Assembly: GCF_006542275.1 (NCBI RefSeq)
Contig: NZ_CP041217.1
Span: 3,271,501-3,335,500 of the forward strand
Reading direction: 5' to 3'
Length of the DNA: 64,000 nt
Source of the DNA: Saccharibacillus brassicae
Lineage (GTDB): Bacteria; Bacillota; Bacilli; Paenibacillales; Paenibacillaceae
Numbering within the stretch: position 1 is the stretch's first letter; each line of letters opens with the position of its first letter. Shown here one piece after another: positions 25,691-34,775 of the stretch. Position numbers and translations under genes: made by a program. The notes beneath the pieces are model-generated. The model worked only from the letters and a program-made list of their open reading frames with translations. It did no database searches and was not told the origin of the DNA.

Positions 25691-25776
25691 GGCGCGCTTT
25701 TTTTGGCTGATGCTGACGAATTTTTGAGCTAAAAGAGCGGTTGGGCGGGCAGTATTTTTTCGCGAAAAGACCTCGT

Positions 25777-26253
25777 CTACAGATCGTTCCTGCGGTAGAT
25801 CAGGAAATACAGGAACAGCACGCCGACGGACAGTTTGAACCGCTTCTCGGCGGCGACCCGGCGTCCGGCCAGAAAGCGCTCGGCATCCGACGGTTCGACG
25901 CCGCTGTGCAGCGCAAGCGTCTCGGGCGTGAGGCCGAACTGTTCCGTCAAGCCGTTCATAATGACGCGCAGCCGGTCTTCGGGGAGAATGGCCGGCGTAT
26001 TGATGCCCATGCCGAGAAAGGCGATCAGGCCAAGCGCGGACGAACGGTGCCCGGCTTCCAGATGGTCCAGGTCGCTGTCTCCGCTTGCATAGGCTTCCAG
26101 GTCGATGCGGCCGATTCCGGTCAGTTTTTCCAGCGTTTCCAGCGGGATTTTGTACGTCTCCACCGCTTCGTTGAGCAGGGAACGGTCGCTCGGCGCCGCG
26201 ATAGACGGGAGTTCGTCTTCGAAATCGATTATTCGTTTGTCGGGATCTTTCAT
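25777..26253 (-). CDS. Small protein with predicted helix-turn-helix segments
   Basis: A 158-residue, mostly helical protein. LLNEAVETYKIPLETLEKLTGIGRIDLEAYASG and LTEQFGLTPETLALHSGVEPSDAERF (cut here by position: about residues 27-60 and 102-128) each read like an HTH with a Cro-like pattern, so a DNA-binding role is possible. The C-terminus LSVGVLFLYFLIYRRND is hydrophobic. AAAAGGAGG precedes the ATG. I do not recognise a characterised homologue. Confidence 0.65.
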   Translation of the reverse strand: MKDPDKRIIDFEDELPSIAAPSDRSLLNEAVETYKIPLETLEKLTGIGRIDLEAYASGDSDLDHLEAGHRSSALGLIAFLGMGINTPAILPEDRLRVIMNGLTEQFGLTPETLALHSGVEPSDAERFLAGRRVAAEKRFKLSVGVLFLYFLIYRRNDL

Positions 26254-26310
26254 GGCAAAAGCCTCCTTTTAAAAAAATGGCTCAAAGCGTTCCGATCGTT
26301 CAAACTATCC

Positions 26311-26346
26311 AATCATTCAAATCATTCAAATCATTCAAATCATCCG
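26311..26346. repeat. 9-bp tandem repeat, four copies
   Basis: AATCATTCA is repeated three times exactly and a fourth time as AATCATCCG. Confidence 0.9.
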
Positions 26347-26653
26347 AATCGTCCCAACGTTCAGCGAAAGTGTTGTCGGAAAAGCCCGCCACGCAGTCAG
26401 ATGCAGTCCGGGGAATACGCTCTGCTCATACCCTGCGCACCGGAAAAAGCAGCATCCCGGCCTGAACGACCCGAGCAGCAAAATGTTGACTTTTCGTGCG
26501 GATTTTACGGGTTTGAGCGCTCTTTTTTTATAAATGTGCACATCAAGTCAGCATTTTCGCGGAATTGCGCCGGTTGCGGGCCGAAGGAAGCGGAAATGGT
26601 GACCGGAAGTCAACTTTGCGGCCAAAAGGGACGCGTGCCGAGCGCTTTTGTTG

Positions 26654-26722
26654 ACTTTTCGTTCCTATTTTCGTCTCTATTTTCGTCTCTATTTTCGTCT
26701 CTATTTTCGTCCCTATTTTCGG
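26654..26722. repeat. 12-bp tandem repeat, nearly six copies
   Basis: TATTTTCGTCTC repeats from 26666 with one variant (TATTTTCGTCCC), preceded and followed by partial units. Confidence 0.9.
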
Positions 26723-27178
26723 CTGCGGGGATCGGGATCTCTGCTCGGCCATAGCTTCCGGGCCGGAACCGCCGCGCAGGAACGTCCATTATACCGCAGA
26801 AGTGCGCTTCCGTTAATCGGCTGCATATGTGCCCGGTCTTCCGACCCGCCGTGCCGGCCTGCCGGAATGCGCGATTCGCCGCGGCGTTCCGCATCGGCCT
26901 GGCGGCAGCCGGGCGGCGGACGCAGTCTCGCGAAAAAGGTTCGGGAGCAGGCAGTCGGCAGCGTCTTCGCCCCGATCCGAGCCGGATTCGAAGTCTCCCC
27001 ACGAGGCCGCCGCGGCGCTCCGATTCGGCGGGTTCGACCGCGAAATCGGCAGGGAATCCGCACGCACGTTGCAGAATCAGTCGAAAAATTAGCGAATATC
27101 GTTTAGAATGGGGAGAAGGGCAATTTTGGCTTGTTCATTTTTAAATTTAAAAAAAGCGGACAAAGACGGGGGACAAAC

Positions 27179-30100
27179 ATGAATCAACCGCTTTATGGCA
27201 TATGGCTGGGAGACGTCTTCTTCTGCTTCTCCGGCGAAACGTCGGAGCCGAAGGTGGACGCCTGGACCCGGCAGGCGAGAAAACTGGATATCGGCGGCGA
27301 CAAACCGCTCCGTCAGGCGGCACTGCGCCTGGCCGAGCTCCGCTGGCCGGGCGCGTCTTCGCGCCGGGGCCGCGGACGCGGCTTCGGCGGCAGGACGCTG
27401 GAAGGACTGGCCCTGCCGGCCGCGGCGGCTTTTACGCTGCTGTCGGATTTCGACGAGAAGAAATTTGCCGCGCAGGGCTTCGCGCCCGGCGCGGAGATGC
27501 GATATTGGAGCGCGGCGGTAGGCTTCGCGCGCGACCTGATGGCGGCCGGCTGCTTTGCGCCGGGCGCCGATCCCGCGGCAAGGGTCAGCGCGCGCAGGGC
27601 GTCCGAGCTGACCTTTACCGGGACGTGGAAGCCGCTGCTTGAGCGGCCGGAAGACCTGGAGCGCTTCGCGGCGCTGGCCGCGGCGATGCCGCCGGTAGGG
27701 CTGACGGCGCCCGGCGCGGCGGGCACCGAGGAAGAATCCCCGCCGCTCGGCCGGGCGAAGGAACTCGTGCTGCACTCGTTCCTGTCCGCGCTGATCGACG
27801 GACAGATGCGCGTGCTGCTCGGCGGGATGCGCAGCGCGCTGCCGCAGATGCGGCTGCCTTACCGGCGCGGCTATTCGCCGCTGGCTTCGCTGTGGTGGAA
27901 CAGCCTGCTGGACCCGCAGCGGGAGACCAAAGTGCAGGGCGGCTCGGAAGACGTCGAGGAGCTGGAGCGGCAGATCGCCGCGCTCGGCGGCTCGGTGCCG
28001 GAGAGCCCCGACGAGGGCGAAGCTTCGAGCGCCAGGCTGAGGCTCGGCCTGCGGCTGGAGCCGCGCGTGTCCGATCTGGACGGCGGCGGGGAAGACCGCT
28101 GGCGCCTCGCTTTTCGCGCGGAAGACGAACTCGAAGCCGGGGCTTCGCTGCCGGCTTCGGACATTTGGAGGCTGACCGACGAAGAACTGGTGCTGCGCGG
28201 GCGAAGCTACGCGGAGCCCAAGCGCCAGCTGCTCCGGCTGCTGATCGGCGCCGCGCAGCAGGCGCCGCAGCTTGAGGAAGCGCTCCGGCAGCCCCATCCC
28301 GAAGAAGCCTGGCTCGGCGCGCAGGATATGTTCGATTTCCTGATCGCCGGCGTGCCCGCGCTGCGGGCGGGCGGCGTGCGCATCGAGATGCCTTCGCGCT
28401 TCACGAAGCGCGGCCGCCGCGCCGCGGGCGTGAAGCTCAAAGCCCGGCTCGAACCGAGCCGGAGCGGAGAAGGCGAAGCGGCGCTCGGTATCAAGCAGCT
28501 GGTGGAATTCGATCTGGAAGCGACGATCGGCGATACGACGCTCGGCCTTGAAGAACTGCGGCGGATCGCCGAAGACGGCGTTCCGCTCGTCTTCCTGAAC
28601 GGCGAGTGGGTCGAGGTCGACGTGAAGGAAGTGCGCCAGGTGCTGCGCCTGCTCAAGAAGCAGACGGTGCACGAGATGACGTTCGGCGAGCTGCTCAAGC
28701 TGTCCGCATCCGAAGAAGATTCGGTCTGGAACGGCGTCGGCGTCTCGGGGATCGAGACGTACGGCATGCTGTACGACCTGCTTCGCGGCGGCGGCCGCGC
28801 TTCGGTGGAGCGCGGCGTGCCGGAAGATCTGAACGGCACGCTGCGTCCGTACCAGGAGCGCGGCTACCGCTGGCTCTCGTCCATGCGCGAGATGGGCTTC
28901 GGCGCCTGCCTGGCCGACGATATGGGCCTCGGCAAGACCGTGCAGGTGATCGCCTGCCTGCTCGACCATCCGATGCCCGGGCCGAAGCTGATCGTCTGCC
29001 CGACTTCGCTGCTCGGCAACTGGCAGCGGGAAGTGCAGCGCTTCGCGCCGAAGTTCACGCTGCACGTGCATCACGGCACGCAGCGGCTCAAAGGCGAAGC
29101 GTTTGCCAAGTGCGCCGGCGAGCACGACATCATCCTGACCACGTATCCGCTGATCGGGCGGGACGTGGATGAATTCCGCGGCATCGTCTGGGCGTCGGTC
29201 GTGCTCGACGAAGCCCAGTCGATCAAAAACTACGGGACGAAGCAGGCCCAGAACGTCATGAAGCTGAATTCGCCGCACCGGATCGCGGTGACCGGAACGC
29301 CGGTCGAGAACCGCCTGGCCGAGCTGTGGTCGATCTTCCAATTCATGAATCCGGGGTATCTCGGTTCGGCCGCTTCGTTCCGGCGCCGCTTCGGCGCCAA
29401 CGCGCCGCAGGTGCCGGAAGAGAGCGACAAGCTGCGCACGATGGTCGCGCCGTTCATGCTGCGCCGCCTCAAGAGCGATCCGGACATCCGCAAAGACCTG
29501 CCGGAGAAGATCGAGCTCAAATCGTACTGCGAGCTGACCGTCGAACAGGCCGGGCTGTACCAATCGGTCGTCGGCGAGCTTATGCAGCGCGTCGAGAGCC
29601 GCGAAGCCAGCAGCCGGACCGTCCGGCAGGGCATCGTCCTGTCGGCGCTCACGCGCCTCAAGCAGATCTGCGACCATCCCGCGCTCGTCAAGGACCACGG
29701 CACCGGCGCGTTCAAAGCGGACAAGTCCGGCAAGCTCATGCAGCTCGTCGAGCTGCTCGACCTGATTCGCGACAACGGCGAATCGGTGCTGATCTTTACG
29801 CAGTACGTACGGATGGGCAAGCTGTTGGCCGAAGAATTGAACCGGCGTTACGGCGAGGAACCGATGTTCCTGCACGGCGCGGTCAAGAAGGAAGAACGCG
29901 ACCGCATGATTCGCACGTTCCAGGAAGGCGAAGGCGCGAGCGCGTTCATCCTGTCGCTCAAAGCGGGCGGCCTCGGACTCAACCTGACGCGCGCCAACCA
30001 TGTCGTCCACTTCGACCGCTGGTGGAACCCGGCCGTCGAGAACCAGGCGACCGACCGCGTCTTCCGTATCGGGCAGCAGCGCGGCGTTCAAGTGCACAAG

Positions 30101-30262
30101 CTGATCTGTCAGGGGACGCTGGAAGAGCGGATCGACGAGATGATCGAGAACAAGAAGACGTTGGCCGAACGCGTGACCGGAACCGGCGAACGCTGGTTGA
30201 CGGAGATGTCCAACGAAGAACTGCGTACGCTTGTGTCCCTGCAGGGAGAGCGGATCGAGTAG
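27179..30262 (+). CDS. SNF2-family DEAD/DEAH helicase-like ATPase
   Basis: A 1027-residue Swi2/Snf2 ATPase (YwqA-like). The N-terminal ~560 residues are the SNF2-associated region of bacterial members. The motor follows: motif I DMGLGKT (about residue 582), motif II DEAQ, motif III TGTPVENRLAELWS, and the second RecA lobe with SLKAGGLGLNLT and the arginine-finger motif ATDRVFRIGQ. It should translocate on DNA and remodel protein-DNA complexes; the exact role is unknown. The ATG at 27179 follows GGGGGACAAAC. In Bacillus the next gene encodes a SWIM zinc-finger protein; here a different unknown protein follows. Confidence 0.93.
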   Translation: MNQPLYGIWLGDVFFCFSGETSEPKVDAWTRQARKLDIGGDKPLRQAALRLAELRWPGASSRRGRGRGFGGRTLEGLALPAAAAFTLLSDFDEKKFAAQGFAPGAEMRYWSAAVGFARDLMAAGCFAPGADPAARVSARRASELTFTGTWKPLLERPEDLERFAALAAAMPPVGLTAPGAAGTEEESPPLGRAKELVLHSFLSALIDGQMRVLLGGMRSALPQMRLPYRRGYSPLASLWWNSLLDPQRETKVQGGSEDVEELERQIAALGGSVPESPDEGEASSARLRLGLRLEPRVSDLDGGGEDRWRLAFRAEDELEAGASLPASDIWRLTDEELVLRGRSYAEPKRQLLRLLIGAAQQAPQLEEALRQPHPEEAWLGAQDMFDFLIAGVPALRAGGVRIEMPSRFTKRGRRAAGVKLKARLEPSRSGEGEAALGIKQLVEFDLEATIGDTTLGLEELRRIAEDGVPLVFLNGEWVEVDVKEVRQVLRLLKKQTVHEMTFGELLKLSASEEDSVWNGVGVSGIETYGMLYDLLRGGGRASVERGVPEDLNGTLRPYQERGYRWLSSMREMGFGACLADDMGLGKTVQVIACLLDHPMPGPKLIVCPTSLLGNWQREVQRFAPKFTLHVHHGTQRLKGEAFAKCAGEHDIILTTYPLIGRDVDEFRGIVWASVVLDEAQSIKNYGTKQAQNVMKLNSPHRIAVTGTPVENRLAELWSIFQFMNPGYLGSAASFRRRFGANAPQVPEESDKLRTMVAPFMLRRLKSDPDIRKDLPEKIELKSYCELTVEQAGLYQSVVGELMQRVESREASSRTVRQGIVLSALTRLKQICDHPALVKDHGTGAFKADKSGKLMQLVELLDLIRDNGESVLIFTQYVRMGKLLAEELNRRYGEEPMFLHGAVKKEERDRMIRTFQEGEGASAFILSLKAGGLGLNLTRANHVVHFDRWWNPAVENQATDRVFRIGQQRGVQVHKLICQGTLEERIDEMIENKKTLAERVTGTGERWLTEMSNEELRTLVSLQGERIE

Positions 30263-30335
30263 ACGCGGGTAAGGCGTCCGGAGCGCAAAGCGGCGATCCG
30301 GCCGCAAGCGCACGGCGAAGAGAGGTGATCTGGAG

Positions 30336-31127
30336 ATGAACGACCTGTACGTAGTACAATTGGAAGCGAAGCCGGGCCTGCTGGCCGCCGTCGTCGAGGA
30401 AGCACGACCGGACGGAGGCAGGGAATCGCGGCGGATCGAAATTCCGCTGCGGACCGTCTCGCCGAAGCAGCGTTCGGACTGGCGGCGCCTGGCCGCCCGC
30501 TCGGCGCTCGGCCTGCATCGCCTGATCGAGGAAGCGGGCGAGCTGGCGACGGCCTGGCCGGAACAGGAAGACCGCGCGAGCGAAGCGTCCCTGGCCGGCG
30601 AATCGCTGGAGAGCCGGATCGAAGCGGCGGGCGCGGCAGGCGTTCCGTCCGTGCCTGCCGAGCTGCCGCTCGGCGCCGGCACGGCCGCATGGGAACTGGC
30701 TGCCGCGGAAGCGGGCGGCGGTCCGGAAGTGTGGGCTGCCCTTGACGCGGCGGCCTGCGCGGCCCGGACGCGTCCGGCATTCGGCCTTGTGCTGGCCGGC
30801 GTCGATCCCGGCGAGCTGGCCGACGAGGCGCTGGCCGCCTGGAGCGCCGGCTGGGAAGACGCGGGCGAAGAAGACGCCAGCAAGGCGGGGCCGCGCGCCG
30901 CGCCCGAAGGCGGCGGCCGGGAGATCGCCGAATGGATCGCCGCCGCGGCGGAGAACGGCCTGCTGCATGAGCACGGCCGGCTGCCGGATGAGCCGAAGCC
31001 GGCGAGAAAAGGCGCGGCGCCGCTTGAGCTTGCGCCGTGCGATTTCTCGCTGCTGCCGGACGCTGCTCCGGCAGCGGCGGCGCTGGCCGAGCTGCGCAGG
31101 GCGATGCACGCCCGGCTGGCGCGTTGA
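30336..31127 (+). CDS. Unknown Ala/Glu-rich protein beside the SNF2 gene
   Basis: A 263-residue soluble protein with very high Ala, Glu and Gly content and no motif I recognise. It begins MNDLYVVQLEAKPGLLAAVV and has a conserved-looking helical middle (DWRRLAARSALGLHRLIEEA). There are no Cys-x-Cys or His patterns, so it is not a SWIM finger. GAGAGGTGAT precedes the ATG. It lies 73 nt after the SNF2 gene and is probably cotranscribed, which suggests a partner role. Confidence 0.65.
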   Translation: MNDLYVVQLEAKPGLLAAVVEEARPDGGRESRRIEIPLRTVSPKQRSDWRRLAARSALGLHRLIEEAGELATAWPEQEDRASEASLAGESLESRIEAAGAAGVPSVPAELPLGAGTAAWELAAAEAGGGPEVWAALDAAACAARTRPAFGLVLAGVDPGELADEALAAWSAGWEDAGEEDASKAGPRAAPEGGGREIAEWIAAAAENGLLHEHGRLPDEPKPARKGAAPLELAPCDFSLLPDAAPAAAALAELRRAMHARLAR

Positions 31128-31286
31128 AGGCAGGCCTCGTCCGGCCTGCCGGTTTGACTTAGGGAGGAAGAGTATGGGGCACGGCCCTTTGTAGGCCGAT
31201 GCCCCGAACTTCGTCCGCACACGAGGCGTTTACGCAGGGCGGGCAGCAGCAGGCGGATCAAAGCAGGGCATCAGGGAGGAAGAAGT

Positions 31287-32102
31287 ATGCGAAAATACGC
31301 GGCATCGAAATGGGCGGCGCTCGTGCTCGGCACGGCGCTGACGGCAGGACTGTTGAGCGCCTGCGGCGCGGCCGGCGCATCGGTCGAACCGAAGCCGCCG
31401 GTCCAAAAGCCGGAAAAAGGCGGGGAGGAAGGCACGGCCAAGCCTCCGAGTCCGTTCGCGAAGGATTCCCTTCAGGCGACGATCGAGCAAAAGGACGGCA
31501 AAGCGTTCGTGACCAATCCGGATTCGATGCACGTCGTCGTCAACAAAAAGCGCTATCTGCCCGACGGTTACGAGCCGGCCGATCTGGTCGTGCCGAACGT
31601 CGAATTTTCTTTTGGCGGCACGATAGAGAAAAGTCATATGCGCAAAGAAGCCGCCGGCGCGCTCGAAAAGCTGTTCGCCGGAGCGAAAGAAGCCGGGATC
31701 GATCTGTATGCCGTATCCGGCTACCGCTCCTACAAGCGGCAGAAGTCCATTTACGACAACAACGTAGCCCAGCGCGGCGAAGCCGAAACGGCGAAATTCA
31801 GCGCCCAGCCGGGAACGAGCGAGCATCAGACCGGCTTGGCGATGGACGTGTCCGCGCTCAGCGTACAGAACGAGCTGGAACAGGCTTTCGGCGAGACCGA
31901 AGAAGGACGCTGGGTAGCGGAGCACGCGCAGGACTACGGCTTCATCGTGCATTACCTCGAAGGCAAGGAAGACATTACCGGCTATTCGTACGAGCCGTGG
32001 CATGTGCGCTACGTCGGTCAGGAACTGGCCGAAGCGGTGCACGCGAGCGGCTTGACGCTTGAAGAATATTTGGACGAAGCCAACCTGAACGCGCAGAAGT
32101 AG
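31287..32102 (+). CDS. D-alanyl-D-alanine carboxypeptidase, VanY type lipoprotein
   Basis: A 271-residue lipoprotein (lipobox L-S-A-C near residue 26, then a Pro/Lys/Glu linker). The peptidase M15B domain has SGYRSYKRQ, the zinc motif S-x-H-x(6)-D in SEHQTGLAMD, and EPWHVRY with the second His. It trims the terminal D-Ala of peptidoglycan stem peptides outside the membrane. AGGGAGGAAG precedes the ATG. There are no VanS/VanR or VanH/A/X neighbours, so this is housekeeping wall turnover and not a resistance cluster. Confidence 0.93.
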   Translation: MRKYAASKWAALVLGTALTAGLLSACGAAGASVEPKPPVQKPEKGGEEGTAKPPSPFAKDSLQATIEQKDGKAFVTNPDSMHVVVNKKRYLPDGYEPADLVVPNVEFSFGGTIEKSHMRKEAAGALEKLFAGAKEAGIDLYAVSGYRSYKRQKSIYDNNVAQRGEAETAKFSAQPGTSEHQTGLAMDVSALSVQNELEQAFGETEEGRWVAEHAQDYGFIVHYLEGKEDITGYSYEPWHVRYVGQELAEAVHASGLTLEEYLDEANLNAQK

Positions 32103-32187
32103 CGGGCGGAATCCCGGGAACCCGGGGCATGTCGGCGTCGGTATGTCCTGCGGCATCCTGCAGCCCGCCTATTCCGCGCATCACGGC

Positions 32188-32239
32188 AGCAAAAAGAACC
32201 TTCAGCCCGCTTTTGGCGGAACGGAAGGTTCTTTTTGCT
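32188..32239. terminator. Bidirectional terminator
   Basis: AGCAAAAAGAACCTTC and GAAGGTTCTTTTTGCT form a perfect 16-bp stem around a 20-nt loop. It separates the convergent vanY-like and alarmone-synthetase genes. Confidence 0.93.
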
Positions 32240-32268
32240 GCGCGGAGGCGGCGTTTGGTCGCTCTTTT

Positions 32269-33114
32269 TTAGTCAAAAGCATTTTTGGAAACGCTTCCCT
32301 GCCTGCGCTCGCGTTCGCTGCGTACGGGGGAGGGTGTGGGGGAGGACCCTGCATTCGGATGCTGTCCGTAGCCGCGGCTCACTTCCTCCAGGTCGGACCC
32401 CGCCAACGCGTCTTCTTCGCTGAGGGACATCACTTCGCTGCGCAGGGTCAGCATCTTGCGATCCAGCTCGCCGGCCGCGCCGGCCGCCGAAGACAGTTCG
32501 CGCTCCAGATGGTCCGGCACGCGGCGGTCGTATTTGTACAGCAAAATATGTTCCAGACTGGCCCAAAAGTCCATCGCGAGCGTCCGCATTTGGACTTCGA
32601 CGCGCACCCGGCAGAGCCGTTCCTCAAAAATGACCGGAACGGACAGCAGCACGTGCAGACTGCGGTACCCGTTGCTTTTCGGATTCATGATATAGTCCTT
32701 GATTTGTAAAATGCGCAGGCCTTGATGACGTCCGATACGTTCGAGCAGCAGATAAATATCGGTCACGAACGGGAACACGATCCGCATGCCGGCGATATCG
32801 TAGATGAAGTCGGCCGCATGGTCCGCGGACGGTTCGAGCCCGAGGCGCGACAGCTTGCCGAGAATACTGTCCGGTTCTTTGACCCGCGTCTTGATATGTT
32901 CGATCGGACTGAAGCCTTCGTCGCTTTTCCATTCCCGGCGGATCGCTTCGATCTCGGCTTCCAGTTCTTCCAGCGCCAGCCGGTACAAGTCGGGAGGACG
33001 TACCCAAGCGCCTGCGGGGAAAAGAACGTCGTCTCCCTCCGGACAGGCCGCTCTTTTTAGGGCTTCGCGCTCGGAGTCTTCCGGCGCGATCGTAAACGGT
33101 GTGGTCGTATTCAA
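32269..33114 (-). CDS. Small alarmone synthetase (GTP pyrophosphokinase family)
   Basis: A 281-residue RelA/SpoT-type synthetase without a hydrolase domain. Marks are FIYDIAGMRIVFPF, NGYRSLHVLL and EVQMRTLAMDFWASLEH. It makes (p)ppGpp from GTP/GDP and ATP. The best start is a TTG at 33114 with AGGAG 9 nt upstream; the open frame extends further but without a site. It is longer than RelP/RelQ (~210 residues) because of an N-terminal ~45-residue extension and a Ser/Arg-rich tail. It forms its own unit, ending at the shared terminator. Confidence 0.9.
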   Translation of the reverse strand: MNTTTPFTIAPEDSEREALKRAACPEGDDVLFPAGAWVRPPDLYRLALEELEAEIEAIRREWKSDEGFSPIEHIKTRVKEPDSILGKLSRLGLEPSADHAADFIYDIAGMRIVFPFVTDIYLLLERIGRHQGLRILQIKDYIMNPKSNGYRSLHVLLSVPVIFEERLCRVRVEVQMRTLAMDFWASLEHILLYKYDRRVPDHLERELSSAAGAAGELDRKMLTLRSEVMSLSEEDALAGSDLEEVSRGYGQHPNAGSSPTPSPVRSERERRQGSVSKNAFD

Positions 33115-33448
33115 AATGATCTTCTCCTGATTATGAGCTTCGATTGTGGGATCGGCGCATCTATTGTAAACTGACAAGCATAGGAAACTGCTCTGCGGCA
33201 GAGGACGCCCAAGCGCCCAATGCTTGATTTTACGACTTTGAAGCGGGAATGTCCATGCGCCTTTCCGTCTTATCTTGTAACCGCAATGACGGGGGCGCGA
33301 ATCCTTCGTTCGGGCGGGGACGGACCTCCGCGCGATCGGAGATTTTCGCATGCCGGGGCAAATCGTGTAGAATAAAGGGACGAGAGTGCGGCGCCGGCTT
33401 TTCCGGTCGTGAAAAGCCGCGCCGACCGGGATAGAGGAGGAGACAAGC
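33115..33448. other. Divergent intergenic region
   Basis: No gene. It holds the promoter for the zinc-ribbon gene (annotated) and, on the minus strand, a TTTACAAT at about 33160-33167 that may be the -10 of the alarmone synthetase gene. Confidence 0.5.
33345..33373 (+). promoter_or_regulatory. Promoter of the zinc-ribbon gene
   Basis: TTCGCA (33345) and TAGAAT (33368) are separated by 17 bp, about 75 nt before the TTG start. Confidence 0.5.
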
Positions 33449-34750
33449 TTGAACTTTTTGCAGCGGATCAAGGACGGCGCCGGACGGGCTTCCGAACGCG
33501 CCCAGAGCGCGGTCGAGATCGGCAGATTGAACAGTCACATTTCGGATATTCAGCGAGAGATCGAAGTGCATTACCAGCGTATGGGACAGGTGTTCTACGA
33601 AAGCTACAGCAAGCGCGACACGTCGCCGGCCGAGGACGAGATTATGGAGCTGTGCACCGCCTGCGACCTGCTGACCGAAGAGATCGCCGAACTGCGCGGC
33701 CGGATCGCGGATCTGCGCAACGAGAAGCTGTGCGAGTGCGGAACGCGCCTCGTGGCCGGGACGGTCGTCTGTCCGCACTGCGGACGTCCGGTCGAGCCGG
33801 AAGCCGAAGAAGCGGCGGAAGACAAGCCGGCGGCAGCGGTTGAACTGCGCAAAGAAGCGCCGCCCGCGGGGAACCGGGTGGAAGCGGAGCAGGTGCACGA
33901 TCTCGTGAACGATCCGGCGCCTCTTGCGGAGAGTGACGTTTACGTCGAAGACGTCGGGTACGCGGACGAACGATCCGGTTCGGAAGCTTACGAGGCGGCC
34001 GCTTACGACTCCGGGGCGGATGAGCCGCCGGCTTCGGGCCGCGACCGTCGCGGCATGTACGACGACCGCGAACGGGCTTACGTCGAAGACGAGGCGGAAG
34101 AAGTGTACGCGGCGGCGGCTCCGGCCCGGCGCGACGCATTCGTTCCGCCGCCGGCTCCGGCGGTCGCGGCGCCGGAAGACGCCGAAGACGAGTTGTTCGA
34201 GACGAAGCGATTCGAACTGGGCCGCGAGGAAGACGAAGGGCGCAGCCCGGCGGCTCCGGCTGCGTTCGAAGACGACGATCGGGAAGAGATCGAGTATTCG
34301 CCTTCGCGCGAGCGGTCTGTCCGTTCCGGAGAAGAGACCGCCGAAGAGCGGGAAGAACGCCAGCGGCGCGAGCTGCGGGAGATTCGCAGCCGCGAGCGGC
34401 GCAAAATGAAGGAAGAGCGCGAACGGCAGATGCCTGCCGAAGCGCCCGAAGCGAAGCCGGTCTACGAAGAAGAACCGGTATTGGCACCTGTGCCCGCGCA
34501 CGATCCGGAAGCCGAACGCCGGCAGCGGGAGCGGGTCGAGCGCGAGAAAGAGCGCCAGGACGAGCTGGATCGCCTGATCGCGTCGTGGAACCGCGGCGGA
34601 CAGGACCCCGTCGAAGAAGGGTCCGACGAGCGCGTGGAACCGATCATCGGCCGCCGCCCGGTCGGCGAAGTCGTGCGCTGCCAGGTATGCGGCAGCGGAC
34701 TGCCCAAAGGGTCCAAGTGGTGCCCGCACTGCGCTTCGGAACAGGTGTGA
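33449..34750 (+). CDS. Zinc-ribbon protein with coiled coil and acidic linker
   Basis: A 433-residue protein starting with TTG after AGGAGGAG. Residues 1-95 form a helical coiled-coil-like region (NSHISDIQREIEVHYQRMG). A first zinc ribbon follows, C-x-C-x(11)-C-x-x-C in CECGTRLVAGTVVCPHC. Then come about 270 residues rich in Glu, Ala and Arg with charged repeats, and at the very end a second ribbon, CQVCGSGLPKGSKWCPHC. There is no membrane segment. The architecture suggests a scaffold or nucleic-acid/protein-binding role, not assigned. Confidence 0.8.
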   Translation: MNFLQRIKDGAGRASERAQSAVEIGRLNSHISDIQREIEVHYQRMGQVFYESYSKRDTSPAEDEIMELCTACDLLTEEIAELRGRIADLRNEKLCECGTRLVAGTVVCPHCGRPVEPEAEEAAEDKPAAAVELRKEAPPAGNRVEAEQVHDLVNDPAPLAESDVYVEDVGYADERSGSEAYEAAAYDSGADEPPASGRDRRGMYDDRERAYVEDEAEEVYAAAAPARRDAFVPPPAPAVAAPEDAEDELFETKRFELGREEDEGRSPAAPAAFEDDDREEIEYSPSRERSVRSGEETAEEREERQRRELREIRSRERRKMKEERERQMPAEAPEAKPVYEEEPVLAPVPAHDPEAERRQRERVEREKERQDELDRLIASWNRGGQDPVEEGSDERVEPIIGRRPVGEVVRCQVCGSGLPKGSKWCPHCASEQV

Positions 34751-34775
34751 GGGTGGAGCGTTAAGCCTTGTTCTA

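Larger units (their letters stand above)
26254..27178. other. 925-bp gene-free gap with microsatellites
   Basis: No supported gene. It contains two tandem arrays annotated separately and two copies of GTTGACTTTTCG (about 26481 and 26650). A possible -10, TAGAAT at 27100, precedes the SNF2 gene, but no good -35 is in place. Confidence 0.5.

Noticed and set aside
27089-31261. A 1390-codon open frame on the minus strand
   Set aside because: It is an antisense shadow of the SNF2 and following genes; its Arg/Ala/Gln/His-rich translation is typical of a G+C-rich complementary frame and it has no domain or start site.
31287-32102. Vancomycin-resistance gene
   Set aside because: VanY-like carboxypeptidases are common wall enzymes, and no vanHAX or vanRS genes accompany it.
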